Shown piece after piece: positions 32,803 to 41,921 of a stretch of 64,000 bases of DNA. Every line of letters begins with the position of its first letter. The first letter of the stretch is position 1. The notes beneath the pieces are model-generated. The model searched no databases and was not told the origin of the DNA. It was given only the letters and a program-made list of their open reading frames with translations. The position numbers were made by a program, and so were the translations under genes. Origin of the DNA: Bog-159 sp035602155 (GTDB lineage Bacteria; Acidobacteriota; Terriglobia; Bryobacterales; Bryobacteraceae); NCBI GenBank assembly GCA_035602155.1, contig DATNMW010000423.1, forward strand, positions 1 to 64,000. The letters run 5' to 3'.

Positions 32803-34275
32803 ATGACGATTCTAACTCGGGCGATCGCGCTATCTGCCGCCTATCTGTGTATTGCGCCAGCGCAGCCCATCCGCCTGCACCCCAAGAACCCGCACTATTT
32901 CCTGTTCCGCGGAAAGACCGTCGCGCTCGTCACCAGCGCCGAGCACTACGGATCCGTAATCAACGCGGACTTCGATTACCACCGCTATCTGACAACTCTG
33001 GCGGCCGACGGAATGAATTACACCCGGCTGTTCGGAGGCAGCTATCGGGAGGTGCCCGCGCAGTCGTTCGGGATCTTGCGAAACACACTGGCGCCCGCGC
33101 CGGGGCGATTCGTCGCACCCTGGGCCCGCAGCGAGACGGCCGGCTATGAGGGCGGCGGAAACAAGTTCGATCTAGACCGCTGGAATCCGGAATTCTTCAC
33201 GCGGTTTCGCGATTTCCTGTCCGAAGCGGCCAAGCGCGGCATCGTGGTGGAAATCACGCTGTTCTCCTCGAACTACCAGGAAATGCAGTGGAAGATCAGC
33301 GCAGTGAACCCCGCGAACAACGTCAACGGCACGGATGCGATCGACTGGAAGAAGCTCCATACCCTGGAGAACGGCAACATCCTGGAGCGCCAGGAGAGCT
33401 ACACGCGCAAGCTAGTACGCGAGGCCAACGCATTCGACAACGTGATTTTCGAGATACAAAATGAACCGTGGTCGGACCGGCCGGTGCTCGCCGGAGTGGT
33501 GAACCCATATTTGCAATTGCCCGCGCGGGATGTATACCCGAACTCGGTGGACGTGGCGGACGCCCTTTCAACGGCGTGGCAGGGGCGCGTCGCGCAATGG
33601 GTTACAAGCGCGGAGAGCACGCTGCCGAACCGTCATCTGGTCGCGCAGAACTATTGCAATTTCCGGTTCCCCGTGCGGCAGCTTGTGCCGGGCGTGAGCA
33701 TCGTGAATTTTCACTATGCCTACCCCGAAGCCGTCGTGCTGAATTACGGACTCGGCAAGGCGATCTCTTATGACGAAACGGGCTTCCTGGGCCGCGACGA
33801 CCCAGGGTATCGGCGGCAGGCGTGGAACTTCATGTTGTCGGGCGGAAGCGTCTTCGATAGCCTCGACTACTCGTTCTCGCCCGGACACGAGGATGGCAGC
33901 GACAGCGAGCCGAACGGCCCGGGCGGTGGAAGCCCCGCACTGCGGCGACAGCTACGAATCCTGAGTGAGTTTTTGCAAGAAATGCCGCTGGAGGAAATGG
34001 CGCCGGACACGCGCACAGTCAAGCATGCTGCGGGAGTCTACGCGCGGGTGCTCTCCAGTGCCGGGCATGAGTACGGAATGTATCTCGACGGCGCCGGCGC
34101 CACCGATCTGGCCCTCGCTCTGCCCGCAGGCACTTACTCAGGCAAGTGGATCGACGTCGAAAGCGGCGCCGTCGCGCGGCCAGAGCACTTTAGCCACGCC
34201 GGCGGAGACAAAGTCGTGCACACACCTGAGTTTCGCGACGGGATCGCCCTGCGGCTGACACGCATGTCGCCGTAG
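32803..34275 (+). CDS. secreted clan-A glycoside hydrolase (GH5/GH140-like TIM barrel)
   Basis: 490 residues with a signal peptide (LTRAIALSAAYLCIAPAQ). A TIM-barrel glycosidase: NYTRLFGGSYRE in an early strand, EITLFSSNY, the acid/base region VIFEIQNEPWSDR, and the nucleophile in ISYDETGFLGRDD. The last about 80 residues (YGMYLDGAGATDLALALPAG) form a beta-sandwich as in related enzymes. It probably hydrolyses a plant or bacterial polysaccharide in the periplasm or outside. The exact GH family cannot be fixed by eye. Confidence 0.83.
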   Translation: MTILTRAIALSAAYLCIAPAQPIRLHPKNPHYFLFRGKTVALVTSAEHYGSVINADFDYHRYLTTLAADGMNYTRLFGGSYREVPAQSFGILRNTLAPAPGRFVAPWARSETAGYEGGGNKFDLDRWNPEFFTRFRDFLSEAAKRGIVVEITLFSSNYQEMQWKISAVNPANNVNGTDAIDWKKLHTLENGNILERQESYTRKLVREANAFDNVIFEIQNEPWSDRPVLAGVVNPYLQLPARDVYPNSVDVADALSTAWQGRVAQWVTSAESTLPNRHLVAQNYCNFRFPVRQLVPGVSIVNFHYAYPEAVVLNYGLGKAISYDETGFLGRDDPGYRRQAWNFMLSGGSVFDSLDYSFSPGHEDGSDSEPNGPGGGSPALRRQLRILSEFLQEMPLEEMAPDTRTVKHAAGVYARVLSSAGHEYGMYLDGAGATDLALALPAGTYSGKWIDVESGAVARPEHFSHAGGDKVVHTPEFRDGIALRLTRMSP

Positions 34276-34285
34276 CGCGAGCGGC

Positions 34286-35128
34286 CTACATCAGCGCCGT
34301 CGGGCGCCGCACCCACGGCTTGCCCTTTTCGACCGACGCCGCTTCCATGTCCTTCACGTAAGCAGTAGCCTGCGTCAGGATATGGTGCAAATCGTTGCCA
34401 ACGCTGATAAAGGTGAAGCCCTTTTCCAGAAACTCGCCAACCCGGCTGGTGCCGAAAAGAAACAGTCCCAGGATGACGTTGTTCTTGCGCGCCTCATCCA
34501 CTAGCGTCTGCGTTGCGGCATTCAGCTCGGGCGACGTGTACATGTGCGGGAATTCGTACTTTTCGTACAGCCCCATGGACATCGATAGGTCGTTCTGACC
34601 GAGAAACAGGATGTCCACACCCGGTACGGCGGCGATCTCCGCCATGTGATGAATGCACGATGCGGTCTCCACCTGCAGTGCCACGACGATATTGTTGTTC
34701 GCGTTTCCCACGTAGCCCAGCAGCCCCGCCTTATTCGTGCTGCGCTGCGGAAAGTACACGGAGCGCGTTCCCACGGTCGGGTAACGCGCGCAACTCACGG
34801 CTTGTTCCGCTTCCGCGGCAGTGTTGATGTAAGGAATGAGCACACCGTCGGCACCCAAGTCCAGCGCCTGCTGAATACCGCCCCGGTCGTGGTAGCCCGC
34901 CACACGCACCATGGACTTCGCCCCGCCGCCGGCGATGGCGCACAGCATCGCGGAAAGCCTTTCGTGATCCATAGGACCGTGCTGCGTATCCACCAGCAGC
35001 CAATCGTAGCCGCTGTGCGCCAACTGCTCCGCTACCGTGGGGCTATGGCCATTCAGGAAGAGGCCCATCTTGGGGACACCTTCGCGCAATTGTTTCTTAA
35101 ACTCGGCACCAGTGAGAGGGTTCGACAT
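34286..35128 (-). CDS. HpcH/HpaI-type aldolase
   Basis: 280 residues. Class II pyruvate aldolase of the HpcH/HpaI family (2-dehydro-3-deoxyglucarate or 4-hydroxy-2-oxoheptanedioate aldolase type): metal and base region YDWLLVDTQHGPMDHE, substrate arginine in SMVRVAGYH, LGADGVLIPYINT, VALQVETASCI and LFLGQNDLSMSMG. It would release pyruvate from a sugar-acid or aromatic breakdown intermediate. ATG 35128 is used; the longer open frame upstream runs across the divergent cupin gene and is not coding. Divergent from cupin. Confidence 0.9.
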   Translation of the reverse strand: MSNPLTGAEFKKQLREGVPKMGLFLNGHSPTVAEQLAHSGYDWLLVDTQHGPMDHERLSAMLCAIAGGGAKSMVRVAGYHDRGGIQQALDLGADGVLIPYINTAAEAEQAVSCARYPTVGTRSVYFPQRSTNKAGLLGYVGNANNNIVVALQVETASCIHHMAEIAAVPGVDILFLGQNDLSMSMGLYEKYEFPHMYTSPELNAATQTLVDEARKNNVILGLFLFGTSRVGEFLEKGFTFISVGNDLHHILTQATAYVKDMEAASVEKGKPWVRRPTALM

Positions 35129-35182
35129 ATTTCCAGTCCATCGTACAACAATGCGACCAAAATGCGACAATGATTCGCGGAT

Positions 35183-35554
35183 ATGGAGAACTTCCCCGAA
35201 TTCATGAAACACGCCGCGAACAGAATCGCGAAGGCCGCCCAAGCCACGCCAGGGGTCGAGGGTTACGTCTTCGACGGGGCGGATGGAAGCCAGATGTCGT
35301 TCTGGACCTGCCAGGAAACCGCAATATCCGCCGCGCATGCCCACGACTTCGACGAATATATGCTGGTGGTGCAAGGCTGCTACACGCTGGTCATCGATGG
35401 GCAGCGGATTCCCGTGAAGGCCGGAGAGGAGCATTTCATTCCGCGGGGCGTGCTCCACAGCGGCGAAGTTGTTGCGGGGACCCGGACCATCCACGCATTT
35501 GGCGGGCATCGAGCGGACCGCATCAGCGCTAGGCTTACCGAGCCGCAACCGTGA
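35183..35554 (+). CDS. cupin-domain protein
   Basis: 123 residues, single small beta-barrel. Cupin motif 1 is in AHAHDFDEYMLVVQGCYTLVIDG (two histidines and a glutamate as metal ligands) and motif 2 in EEHFIPRGVLHSGEV. Such proteins bind small ligands or isomerise sugars; the function here is not known. Divergent from the aldolase with a 54-base gap, and followed by the DUF362 gene in the same direction. Confidence 0.85.
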   Translation: MENFPEFMKHAANRIAKAAQATPGVEGYVFDGADGSQMSFWTCQETAISAAHAHDFDEYMLVVQGCYTLVIDGQRIPVKAGEEHFIPRGVLHSGEVVAGTRTIHAFGGHRADRISARLTEPQP

Positions 35555-35584
35555 GGAAGCGGCCCTCGGTTATGATCGATAGTG

Positions 35585-36712
35585 ATGCATCGCCGCACAT
35601 TTCTTCAAATGGCCGCCGCCGCGCCCGCAGCGCTGGCCGCCACGGACCGTAAGGTTCCGAAGTATCGCGTCGTCTCGCATTATCAGCCCGCCGCGCAACC
35701 CGGTATGCCCGGACCCTATCCCGGACAGGTGGCTTCCGTGCACGCCGAGAAGTGCATCGACGCGGCCACCGAAAAGCCGGACGCCGCCGTGGTGCGCGAG
35801 ATGATGGCGCGCGGCATGCAAGCCTTGACGGGCGATGCAGACGTCCGCGACGCGTGGGCGCGCTTCATTACGCCCGCTGATGTGGTGGGCATCAAAGTCA
35901 ATTGCTCGGGCGCGCCCGGCATCATGTCGTCGCCGGTGGTGGTGGCCGAGATTGTCCGGAACCTCGCGGCGGTGGGCGTCAAGCCCGATTCTATTTGGAT
36001 CTATGAGCGCTTCGAGGACCAGGTGGAGACGGTCCACTACGACCGCTACGTGCCGCAGGGCGTACACATCTGGACAGCGGAGACCAGGCGGGGATCCGCG
36101 GAGTCGTACGATCCCGCCACCTATGTGGAGACCGCGTTCTTCGATGAAGACGACACCCGTTCCAACCTGATCCGGCTGGTAGGAACGCGCTTCACGAAAA
36201 TTATCAACGTCCCGAATATGAAGGATCATGGCGCCGCCGGAGTCACAGGCTGTCTGAAGAATATCGCGTACGGCAACTTTTCCAACGTGGCGCGTTCGCA
36301 TTCCGGGTCGGTGACCAATACCTACTCTTTCATCGGCACGCTGGCCGCGGTTGAGCCGCTGCGCTCGCGCACGGTCCTGCAGGTGATGGACGGGCTCCGC
36401 GGCGTGTGGCACGGCGGGCCTTTTTCGCCTAGCCGCAAGTTCCGGTTTTATCCGAAGCGTATGCTGTTCGGCACCGACCCGGTAGCCATCGACCGGCTGC
36501 TGCTCGACATCATCGACGACAAGCGCAAAGCCGAACATGCCGTCTCGGTGTGGGACCGTTCCGCCAAGTATCTGGGCGGGGACGACGATCATCGAAACAA
36601 TCCGAACGTCAACCCGTTCGTGCGCGAGCCGGGTCACATCGAGTATGCGGGGCAGCTCGGGTTGGGTGTATACGATCTCGCCAAGATCAAAGTTACTAGC
36701 GTCGAGGTCTGA
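35585..36712 (+). CDS. DUF362-domain protein with Tat-type signal
   Basis: 375 residues. The start HRRTFLQMAAAAPAALAA has two arginines and a short hydrophobic run, like a twin-arginine signal. The body has DUF362 features: DVVGIKVNCSGAPG, PDSIWIYERFEDQVE, IINVPNMKDHGAAGVTGCLKN, and TDPVAIDRLLLDIID. In other bacteria this domain is found in iron-sulfur or corrinoid-related proteins, here without ferredoxin motifs. ATG 35585 is preferred to the adjoining GTG 35582. The next gene starts in the stop codon (TGATG). Confidence 0.8.
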   Translation: MHRRTFLQMAAAAPAALAATDRKVPKYRVVSHYQPAAQPGMPGPYPGQVASVHAEKCIDAATEKPDAAVVREMMARGMQALTGDADVRDAWARFITPADVVGIKVNCSGAPGIMSSPVVVAEIVRNLAAVGVKPDSIWIYERFEDQVETVHYDRYVPQGVHIWTAETRRGSAESYDPATYVETAFFDEDDTRSNLIRLVGTRFTKIINVPNMKDHGAAGVTGCLKNIAYGNFSNVARSHSGSVTNTYSFIGTLAAVEPLRSRTVLQVMDGLRGVWHGGPFSPSRKFRFYPKRMLFGTDPVAIDRLLLDIIDDKRKAEHAVSVWDRSAKYLGGDDDHRNNPNVNPFVREPGHIEYAGQLGLGVYDLAKIKVTSVEV

Positions 36713-37626
36713 TGCCGCTGGCGTTTCTAGCAATTCTGCTGCCCACGCTGTTTTGGGACCGCCCCGTCGACACCGCGGACACATTGCGTAAAGCCGGGTT
36801 CGAGCGGTTATATGTGCCGGCTGGCCGGGAACAGGCTTGGCGCAAGGAGGGCTTTGCGGCAACCGCGTTCGACCGCGCCGGCGCCGTGCAGGCGGTGGCG
36901 CCAACTGTCGAGTACCACATGGATGTCGCCTCGGCCACGCGCGTGCCCTGGGTGGATGCCAACGGTTGGCGATTCGAGCGGGAGCCGGGACGTTCGTTCT
37001 TCTACGACGCGCCCGCAGGTAGTGCGGCGTTGGCCGCGGCGGAAGCTTTCACTTATGGAGCCTGTGCCGCGATCCGCGCCGCGCCGGAGGATCTGGCGCC
37101 GTTCGCACGCATGCTCAAGTTCCTCGGCGAAATCGACCGACCGCGCCTGCCCGTAAGGGCCAACATCGGAGTGATCGACGACGGTTCCGACACTATGGCG
37201 GAAGTGCTGAATCTGCTGGCCCGGCATAACTTGTTGTTCCATGTGATACCGTCCGCCGACCCCACGTATGACTTGACTATCCGCAATGTTGCAGAGGCCG
37301 CCAATCCCTACGAATTTGCGATGAAGACGCGCCGCGACCTTACCGATGAAAAACGCCTGCTGCGGATTTACGGCAGCAATGTGGTGCTGGTGCGGCTGAC
37401 GGGCGATACCTCGCAAGGGCGCGTGCATTTGCTCAACTATGGCAAGGCCGCCGTAAAGGGCCTGCGGGTGCGAGTGTCAGGCTCGTACGCACACGGCACG
37501 CTGACCGCGTTCGCGCATCCCGGCGAAGCGCTCGAGGACTATAGTGTACAAGATGGCGCCACGGAATTCACCATTCCGGAATTGGGCACATATGCGGTGG
37601 TGGACCTTGTGCTTGGCTCCAAATAG
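36712..37626 (+). CDS. secreted protein of unknown function
   Basis: 304 residues with a short hydrophobic start (PLAFLAILLPTLFW). I do not recognise the family. The middle (RANIGVIDDGSDTMAEVLNL, ARHNLLFHVIPSADPTYDL) looks like an alpha/beta fold of the glutamine-amidotransferase-like kind seen next to glycosidases, and the end (NYGKAAVKGLRVRVSG, ELGTYAVVDLVL) like a beta-sandwich. Start codon overlaps the stop of the DUF362 gene by one base, so the two are translated together. A role in glycan handling is inference from context. Confidence 0.7.
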   Translation: MPLAFLAILLPTLFWDRPVDTADTLRKAGFERLYVPAGREQAWRKEGFAATAFDRAGAVQAVAPTVEYHMDVASATRVPWVDANGWRFEREPGRSFFYDAPAGSAALAAAEAFTYGACAAIRAAPEDLAPFARMLKFLGEIDRPRLPVRANIGVIDDGSDTMAEVLNLLARHNLLFHVIPSADPTYDLTIRNVAEAANPYEFAMKTRRDLTDEKRLLRIYGSNVVLVRLTGDTSQGRVHLLNYGKAAVKGLRVRVSGSYAHGTLTAFAHPGEALEDYSVQDGATEFTIPELGTYAVVDLVLGSK

Positions 37627-37646
37627 ATCCTTGGAGGGCGCTACAG

Positions 37647-40601
37647 TCACTTGCCGGTGTAAGTGATCCACATCGGGGATGCCCACACAATCTCGCCGTT
37701 ATCCTGCTCGCCCCGGACGTAGTAATAGCTGGTCTTGCTGGTTGGTTGATTGTCGCGCCAGGAAAAGTCCACCGACTGAGTGTTCGGGGCGGTCGAATAA
37801 ACGTATTGTCCGTCCTTGATGATTACTACCTTGGCGAACTTCGACGTACCCTGCAGCTTGACTTTCAGCGAAGGCGTGTCCGATGTGGCGAACTCGTCGC
37901 CCATCAGGTGCGCGCCGCTTTCCACGTCCGCCAGTATATTATCCGTTGAAGCATAGACATGCCGTTTTTGGAAGGCCTCCAACACGGATTCGCGGCTGAC
38001 ATCCTTCACCAGCAGGTTGCAGTAGCTGATGTGAGTCGAAATGTGATCGGAACTGGATTCAAATCCGAGACGATAACCCTTATCCAGGGCGATATTGACA
38101 TACCCCTTGGGCCGCCAGCCCCCGATGGAATCCTTCTCGTTGTTGGCGCGCGGCCCATCCGGCATCTCATAGTTCTGCCGGATGCCTTGATAGATCTCCA
38201 CCACGGGTTCCGCGTTGGGGTCGTTGTCGCGCCAATCCGTTCCCATACCGGTGGCGCTGGTGTGCGAAGCCGAGATTCCGTTGAACTGCTTCAGGTAAGC
38301 GTAAAGCATCTGCGTATCGGGAGCGTGTTTCTCTACGTTCTCGTCGGACAGCGGCAAGCGCGGCAAAGGCCGGACTCCGCGCTGCGCAAAGATCACGTTG
38401 CGGTGCCCTTCCGGATATTGAACGCTGCGCTCGTAGGCGAACATGGGAACAAACTTGCCGGGCGTCGAGAAGATGTCCGTCTGCTTCTGGATGAGCCACC
38501 AGAAGTACTCGCGGCCGCTGCCATTATCGTGATCGCAGCAACCTACCCAGTCCAGATCGCCGGCGTCGAGTATGTACCGCCATTGGTCGAGAATCGTGCC
38601 ATCGTTGCCTCCGTCGCTCGATATCTCACTATGCCTGTGAAACTCGCCGCGAACGATATGCAGGTTCTTATCCGGACCGGCGCGGTAGTCCCGCAGTGTC
38701 TTAATGCCCGCCGCGTCCGCCGCGTAAACAGTAGGCGGATCGGGCCTGGCCTCGCGAACTAATGCGACAACAGGGATGTTTGCGTTGCCTGAGCCCAGGT
38801 CCACTTCGTGACTCCACAGATCGTTATTAAATGGGTCAACCGTCGAATTCGGATCCGGATTTCCGGGATTGGATGCGCCCTGAGTGCCGTGTGAGACACG
38901 ACGGCCGTCCGAGGAATTCACGATCAACAGTCTTCCGGCTGTGCCGGCAGCCAAGGCCGGCCGGTTATCCAGGAGATTGTCGGAGTGATTCAGGAAAATC
39001 GGGTTGGTCCAGGCCTTCCCGTCGAAGGAGACGAGATACTCCGCCCAGACAGTACCAATGGGGCTGCGCGCGGTAGGATTCGGCGAACGGAAGGCCAGCC
39101 AGAATCTGCCTGAGGCATCCACAGCCAGGCGCGGCAGCGTATTCCGCGCGGCCCGCGCGGCGTTTGGGAATCCGCCATCCGGCAACCGCTGCTTTCCGTT
39201 GCGCGGATTCGGATTGAATGAGTCGGAGTCGCTTTGGCTCCCGATCCGGTCGGCGCGCGGGCTAGGCGGCCCGGCCAGCACGGCATCCAGCGTCGAATCG
39301 AGCGCCACCAGCCGGCCATCCGGTTCCAGGGCGCGCAGCCGGATGGCCCGGCCCTGATAGAGGGCGATGCCGGGCGTCACATCCGCGCCGAAATCCTTGC
39401 CCCACTCGCGGCCGCCTTCTTCATAAGCGACCCACAGCCGTCCGCTAGGATCGTAAGCGATGGAAGGGTACGCCTCATAAGCGGCGGAAGCCGCAATAGG
39501 AGCCTCGGCTCCCCATGAGTTAGATGCCCAGGTCCGCGCGTACACATCGTAGTTGCCGTTGCGGTAAGAGTCCCATGCAACCGAGACCCTTCCCGTGGCG
39601 TCCGCCGCGATCGCGGGGTTCCATTCGTTGCGCGACGAGTTCGACACCTTGGCCGGCGCCGAAAAGCCGCTGCCATTCTGAGAGGAGGCGAAGATCGCGG
39701 CGCGCCCGTCCCGCCAGCCCTGCCATGCGACCCACACCTTGCCCTTGGAGTCGGTGGCAGCTACAGGATCGATGTCGGAGCCGGGTTCTTTCGAGATTTG
39801 AACTTGATCCTTGGGACCCGAATCGTCTACGGCCCGGCCAAAGATATCGAAGTTTCCGCCATGGTTCTCGGACCAGAACACCCATGCACGTCCGGCGCCA
39901 TCCACCGAAATGGCGGTGCGGTATAAATCTCCGCCCGGCTTGGTGATCGCGATCGGCTCACCCCATGCGCCGTTCGCATATTTCCTGGCCCAGATCTGGT
40001 CCCCTCCGGGGGCTGCGGTAAATTGTGAAAAATCTTGCGGAGCTTCTTTGAGGGTCCGGCGCAGCTTGATGTGGTCGGGATTGTGATGGAACTGCACATA
40101 TGCTAGCCACGTCTCTCCGTTACGTCCGGTGGCCAGGGACGGGTAGTCCTCTTCCTCCGGAGTTGCGGCCAGCCGTCGGGCTTGCGGGATCCTATCGATG
40201 AACACGCGGCCACCCAGCTTGTAGATGCCGCTGGTGTAAGGCACTTCACCGGCGCTAAAGCGAAAGTCTCCTTGTGCGGTGGTGAAACGGAATTCCGCGC
40301 CCGGCGTGACACCGTCGGCATTGACGATCAAACCATTGGCGACGATCGTAGGATCGCCCTGGGCAGCATTCGGATGCGTCGAGATGTGAAACAACTTGCC
40401 ATCGGTCTGGTCCACGGCTTCGAAGCGCCAACCTTCCAGCGTGTAGCTGCCGGCTCCGGTTACGGCGATGGATCCGTCCCACCTGGTGCTCACGGTATCG
40501 GTCACACCTAACAGTACGCGATAGGAGGCGGGCGCCTGGGCATTCAACGACCCAACCCACGCCATCCCCGCCAAGAGATATGTCAAGGACTTACGATTCA
40601 T
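37647..40601 (-). CDS. secreted beta-propeller plus PHP/DUF3604-like protein
   Basis: 984 residues with a signal peptide (LTYLLAGMAWVGSLNAQ). Residues about 130-400 hold repeated blades of the type GRVSVAWDSYRNGNYDVY, GKVWVAWQGWRDGRAAIF, GRLWVAYEEGGREWG, as in a beta-propeller. From about residue 640 a PHP-type metal-dependent domain begins: IVRGEFHRHSEISSDGG, WVGCCDHDNGSG, later SSDHISTHISYCN. It may bind and hydrolyse a phosphate or glycan ester. ATG 40601 has GGGAGGA in front. Last gene of the operon receptor-enolase enzyme-PHP. Confidence 0.82.
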   Translation of the reverse strand: MNRKSLTYLLAGMAWVGSLNAQAPASYRVLLGVTDTVSTRWDGSIAVTGAGSYTLEGWRFEAVDQTDGKLFHISTHPNAAQGDPTIVANGLIVNADGVTPGAEFRFTTAQGDFRFSAGEVPYTSGIYKLGGRVFIDRIPQARRLAATPEEEDYPSLATGRNGETWLAYVQFHHNPDHIKLRRTLKEAPQDFSQFTAAPGGDQIWARKYANGAWGEPIAITKPGGDLYRTAISVDGAGRAWVFWSENHGGNFDIFGRAVDDSGPKDQVQISKEPGSDIDPVAATDSKGKVWVAWQGWRDGRAAIFASSQNGSGFSAPAKVSNSSRNEWNPAIAADATGRVSVAWDSYRNGNYDVYARTWASNSWGAEAPIAASAAYEAYPSIAYDPSGRLWVAYEEGGREWGKDFGADVTPGIALYQGRAIRLRALEPDGRLVALDSTLDAVLAGPPSPRADRIGSQSDSDSFNPNPRNGKQRLPDGGFPNAARAARNTLPRLAVDASGRFWLAFRSPNPTARSPIGTVWAEYLVSFDGKAWTNPIFLNHSDNLLDNRPALAAGTAGRLLIVNSSDGRRVSHGTQGASNPGNPDPNSTVDPFNNDLWSHEVDLGSGNANIPVVALVREARPDPPTVYAADAAGIKTLRDYRAGPDKNLHIVRGEFHRHSEISSDGGNDGTILDQWRYILDAGDLDWVGCCDHDNGSGREYFWWLIQKQTDIFSTPGKFVPMFAYERSVQYPEGHRNVIFAQRGVRPLPRLPLSDENVEKHAPDTQMLYAYLKQFNGISASHTSATGMGTDWRDNDPNAEPVVEIYQGIRQNYEMPDGPRANNEKDSIGGWRPKGYVNIALDKGYRLGFESSSDHISTHISYCNLLVKDVSRESVLEAFQKRHVYASTDNILADVESGAHLMGDEFATSDTPSLKVKLQGTSKFAKVVIIKDGQYVYSTAPNTQSVDFSWRDNQPTSKTSYYYVRGEQDNGEIVWASPMWITYTGK

Positions 40602-40624
40602 TGTCAATCCTCCCTCAAACGGCA

Positions 40625-41920
40625 TTAAACAGATAGCTTGGCCACTTCAACCTCGTCCAGCTCGACTCCTAGGCCCGGGCCTTCGGGCGGAGTCAGGTAA
40701 CCGTCCTTGGCCACCACGGGATGCTTCACGATGCGCAATCCGAAATCGGGCCGTGTAGCGCTGAAATCGTACTCCTGCGGATAGCGGACGTTCTGCGTCG
40801 ATACCCAAAAGTGCAGGGCGGCAGTCGTTGGAATGCCGTTCAACGTGTTATGCGATGCGATGGCCGTTTCGAAAAGGGATGCCACCGCGGCGATCTTCCG
40901 TATCTCGGTGATGCCGCCGCATATGGATGCGTTGGGCTGGATGATATCGACGTGCCCTTCGACGATCAGCCTGTAGAACTCCCAACGATTAAACTGTTGC
41001 TCGCCCGCCGCTACTCTCACGTCGATGGCATCCGCCACCCGCGCGAGACCTTGTAAGTCGAGTAACTCCACAGGCTCTTCCAGCCAGAAGGCATCCAACT
41101 CTTGCAGCTTGCGCCCCACCTTGATGGCTTGCTGCGGCGTATATGCGTTGTTCACATCCACCATGATTTTTATGCCCGGCCCAGTCAGCCGGCGGATCTC
41201 GGCGATCTCCTCGACGGTGTGGTCGGTATCCATATCCGCATCGTAGCCGCGCGGGGTAGTCACATGCGTGTGCGCCTTCAACGCATGGAAACCAGCGGGA
41301 AGTACGTCCTCAACCAGGCGCTGCGCGATGGCTTTGGGATCGTCGTCCGTCCTGCGCTCCGAACGGCTGGCATACACTTCCACCTTGTCGCGGAACTTTC
41401 CTCCGAGCAGCCGGTACACGGGCAGGTTGACGGCTTTTCCCATCAGGTCCCACAGCGCGAAATCGATGGCCGAGATAGCCAGCAACAACACTCCATTGGT
41501 GCCGTACTTGAGGTTGTTGAGGAACATCTCGGACCACAAACGCTCGTACTCGAACGGGCTGTGGCCAATGACGACTGGCTTCAGAACGTTTTCCAGAATG
41601 CTGTACAACACTCTGGGAATTGCGCGAAACGTGGTCTGGCCCAACCCGGTCAGCCCCTGATTCGTGCGTACCTCGACCAGCGTGGTCCAATCCTGATGGT
41701 TAATCTGAAGGATGGTTGTCTTCAGATCGGTGATCTTCAGATTACTGGCGTCCGCCCCCACCGTGGCCGCGGACGCGCCCGACGGACCCGCGGTTGCCGC
41801 GACCAGCGCCGAGGCGGCTCCGGCCAGAAACCGGCGGCGGCCGGCGGCTGGAGTCCTGGCGAGGTCATGCACCAGCCGCTCACGTGCTTCCCGTTTGTGT
41901 CCGGGAGGTAACTCAGTCAT
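40625..41920 (-). CDS. mandelate racemase/muconate lactonizing enzyme-family protein (enolase superfamily)
   Basis: 431 residues. The start has a twin-arginine-like stretch (GRRRFLAGAASALVAATAG), so export of a folded enzyme is likely, which is unusual for this superfamily. Barrel ligands for Mg2+ are visible: IKIMVDVNNAYT, AFWLEEPVE, RVAAGEQQF; a general base histidine in IASHNTLNG. The usual KxK motif reads ALKAH, so only one lysine is kept. Acid-sugar dehydration or epimerisation is the likely reaction class. Starts two bases before the receptor stop region and ends 23 bases before the PHP gene. Confidence 0.88.
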   Translation of the reverse strand: MTELPPGHKREARERLVHDLARTPAAGRRRFLAGAASALVAATAGPSGASAATVGADASNLKITDLKTTILQINHQDWTTLVEVRTNQGLTGLGQTTFRAIPRVLYSILENVLKPVVIGHSPFEYERLWSEMFLNNLKYGTNGVLLLAISAIDFALWDLMGKAVNLPVYRLLGGKFRDKVEVYASRSERRTDDDPKAIAQRLVEDVLPAGFHALKAHTHVTTPRGYDADMDTDHTVEEIAEIRRLTGPGIKIMVDVNNAYTPQQAIKVGRKLQELDAFWLEEPVELLDLQGLARVADAIDVRVAAGEQQFNRWEFYRLIVEGHVDIIQPNASICGGITEIRKIAAVASLFETAIASHNTLNGIPTTAALHFWVSTQNVRYPQEYDFSATRPDFGLRIVKHPVVAKDGYLTPPEGPGLGVELDEVEVAKLSV

Positions 41921-41921
41921 G

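Noticed and set aside
35570..36904. 444-codon minus-strand frame
   Set aside because: Antisense to the DUF362 gene, which has a Tat-type signal and recognisable motifs.
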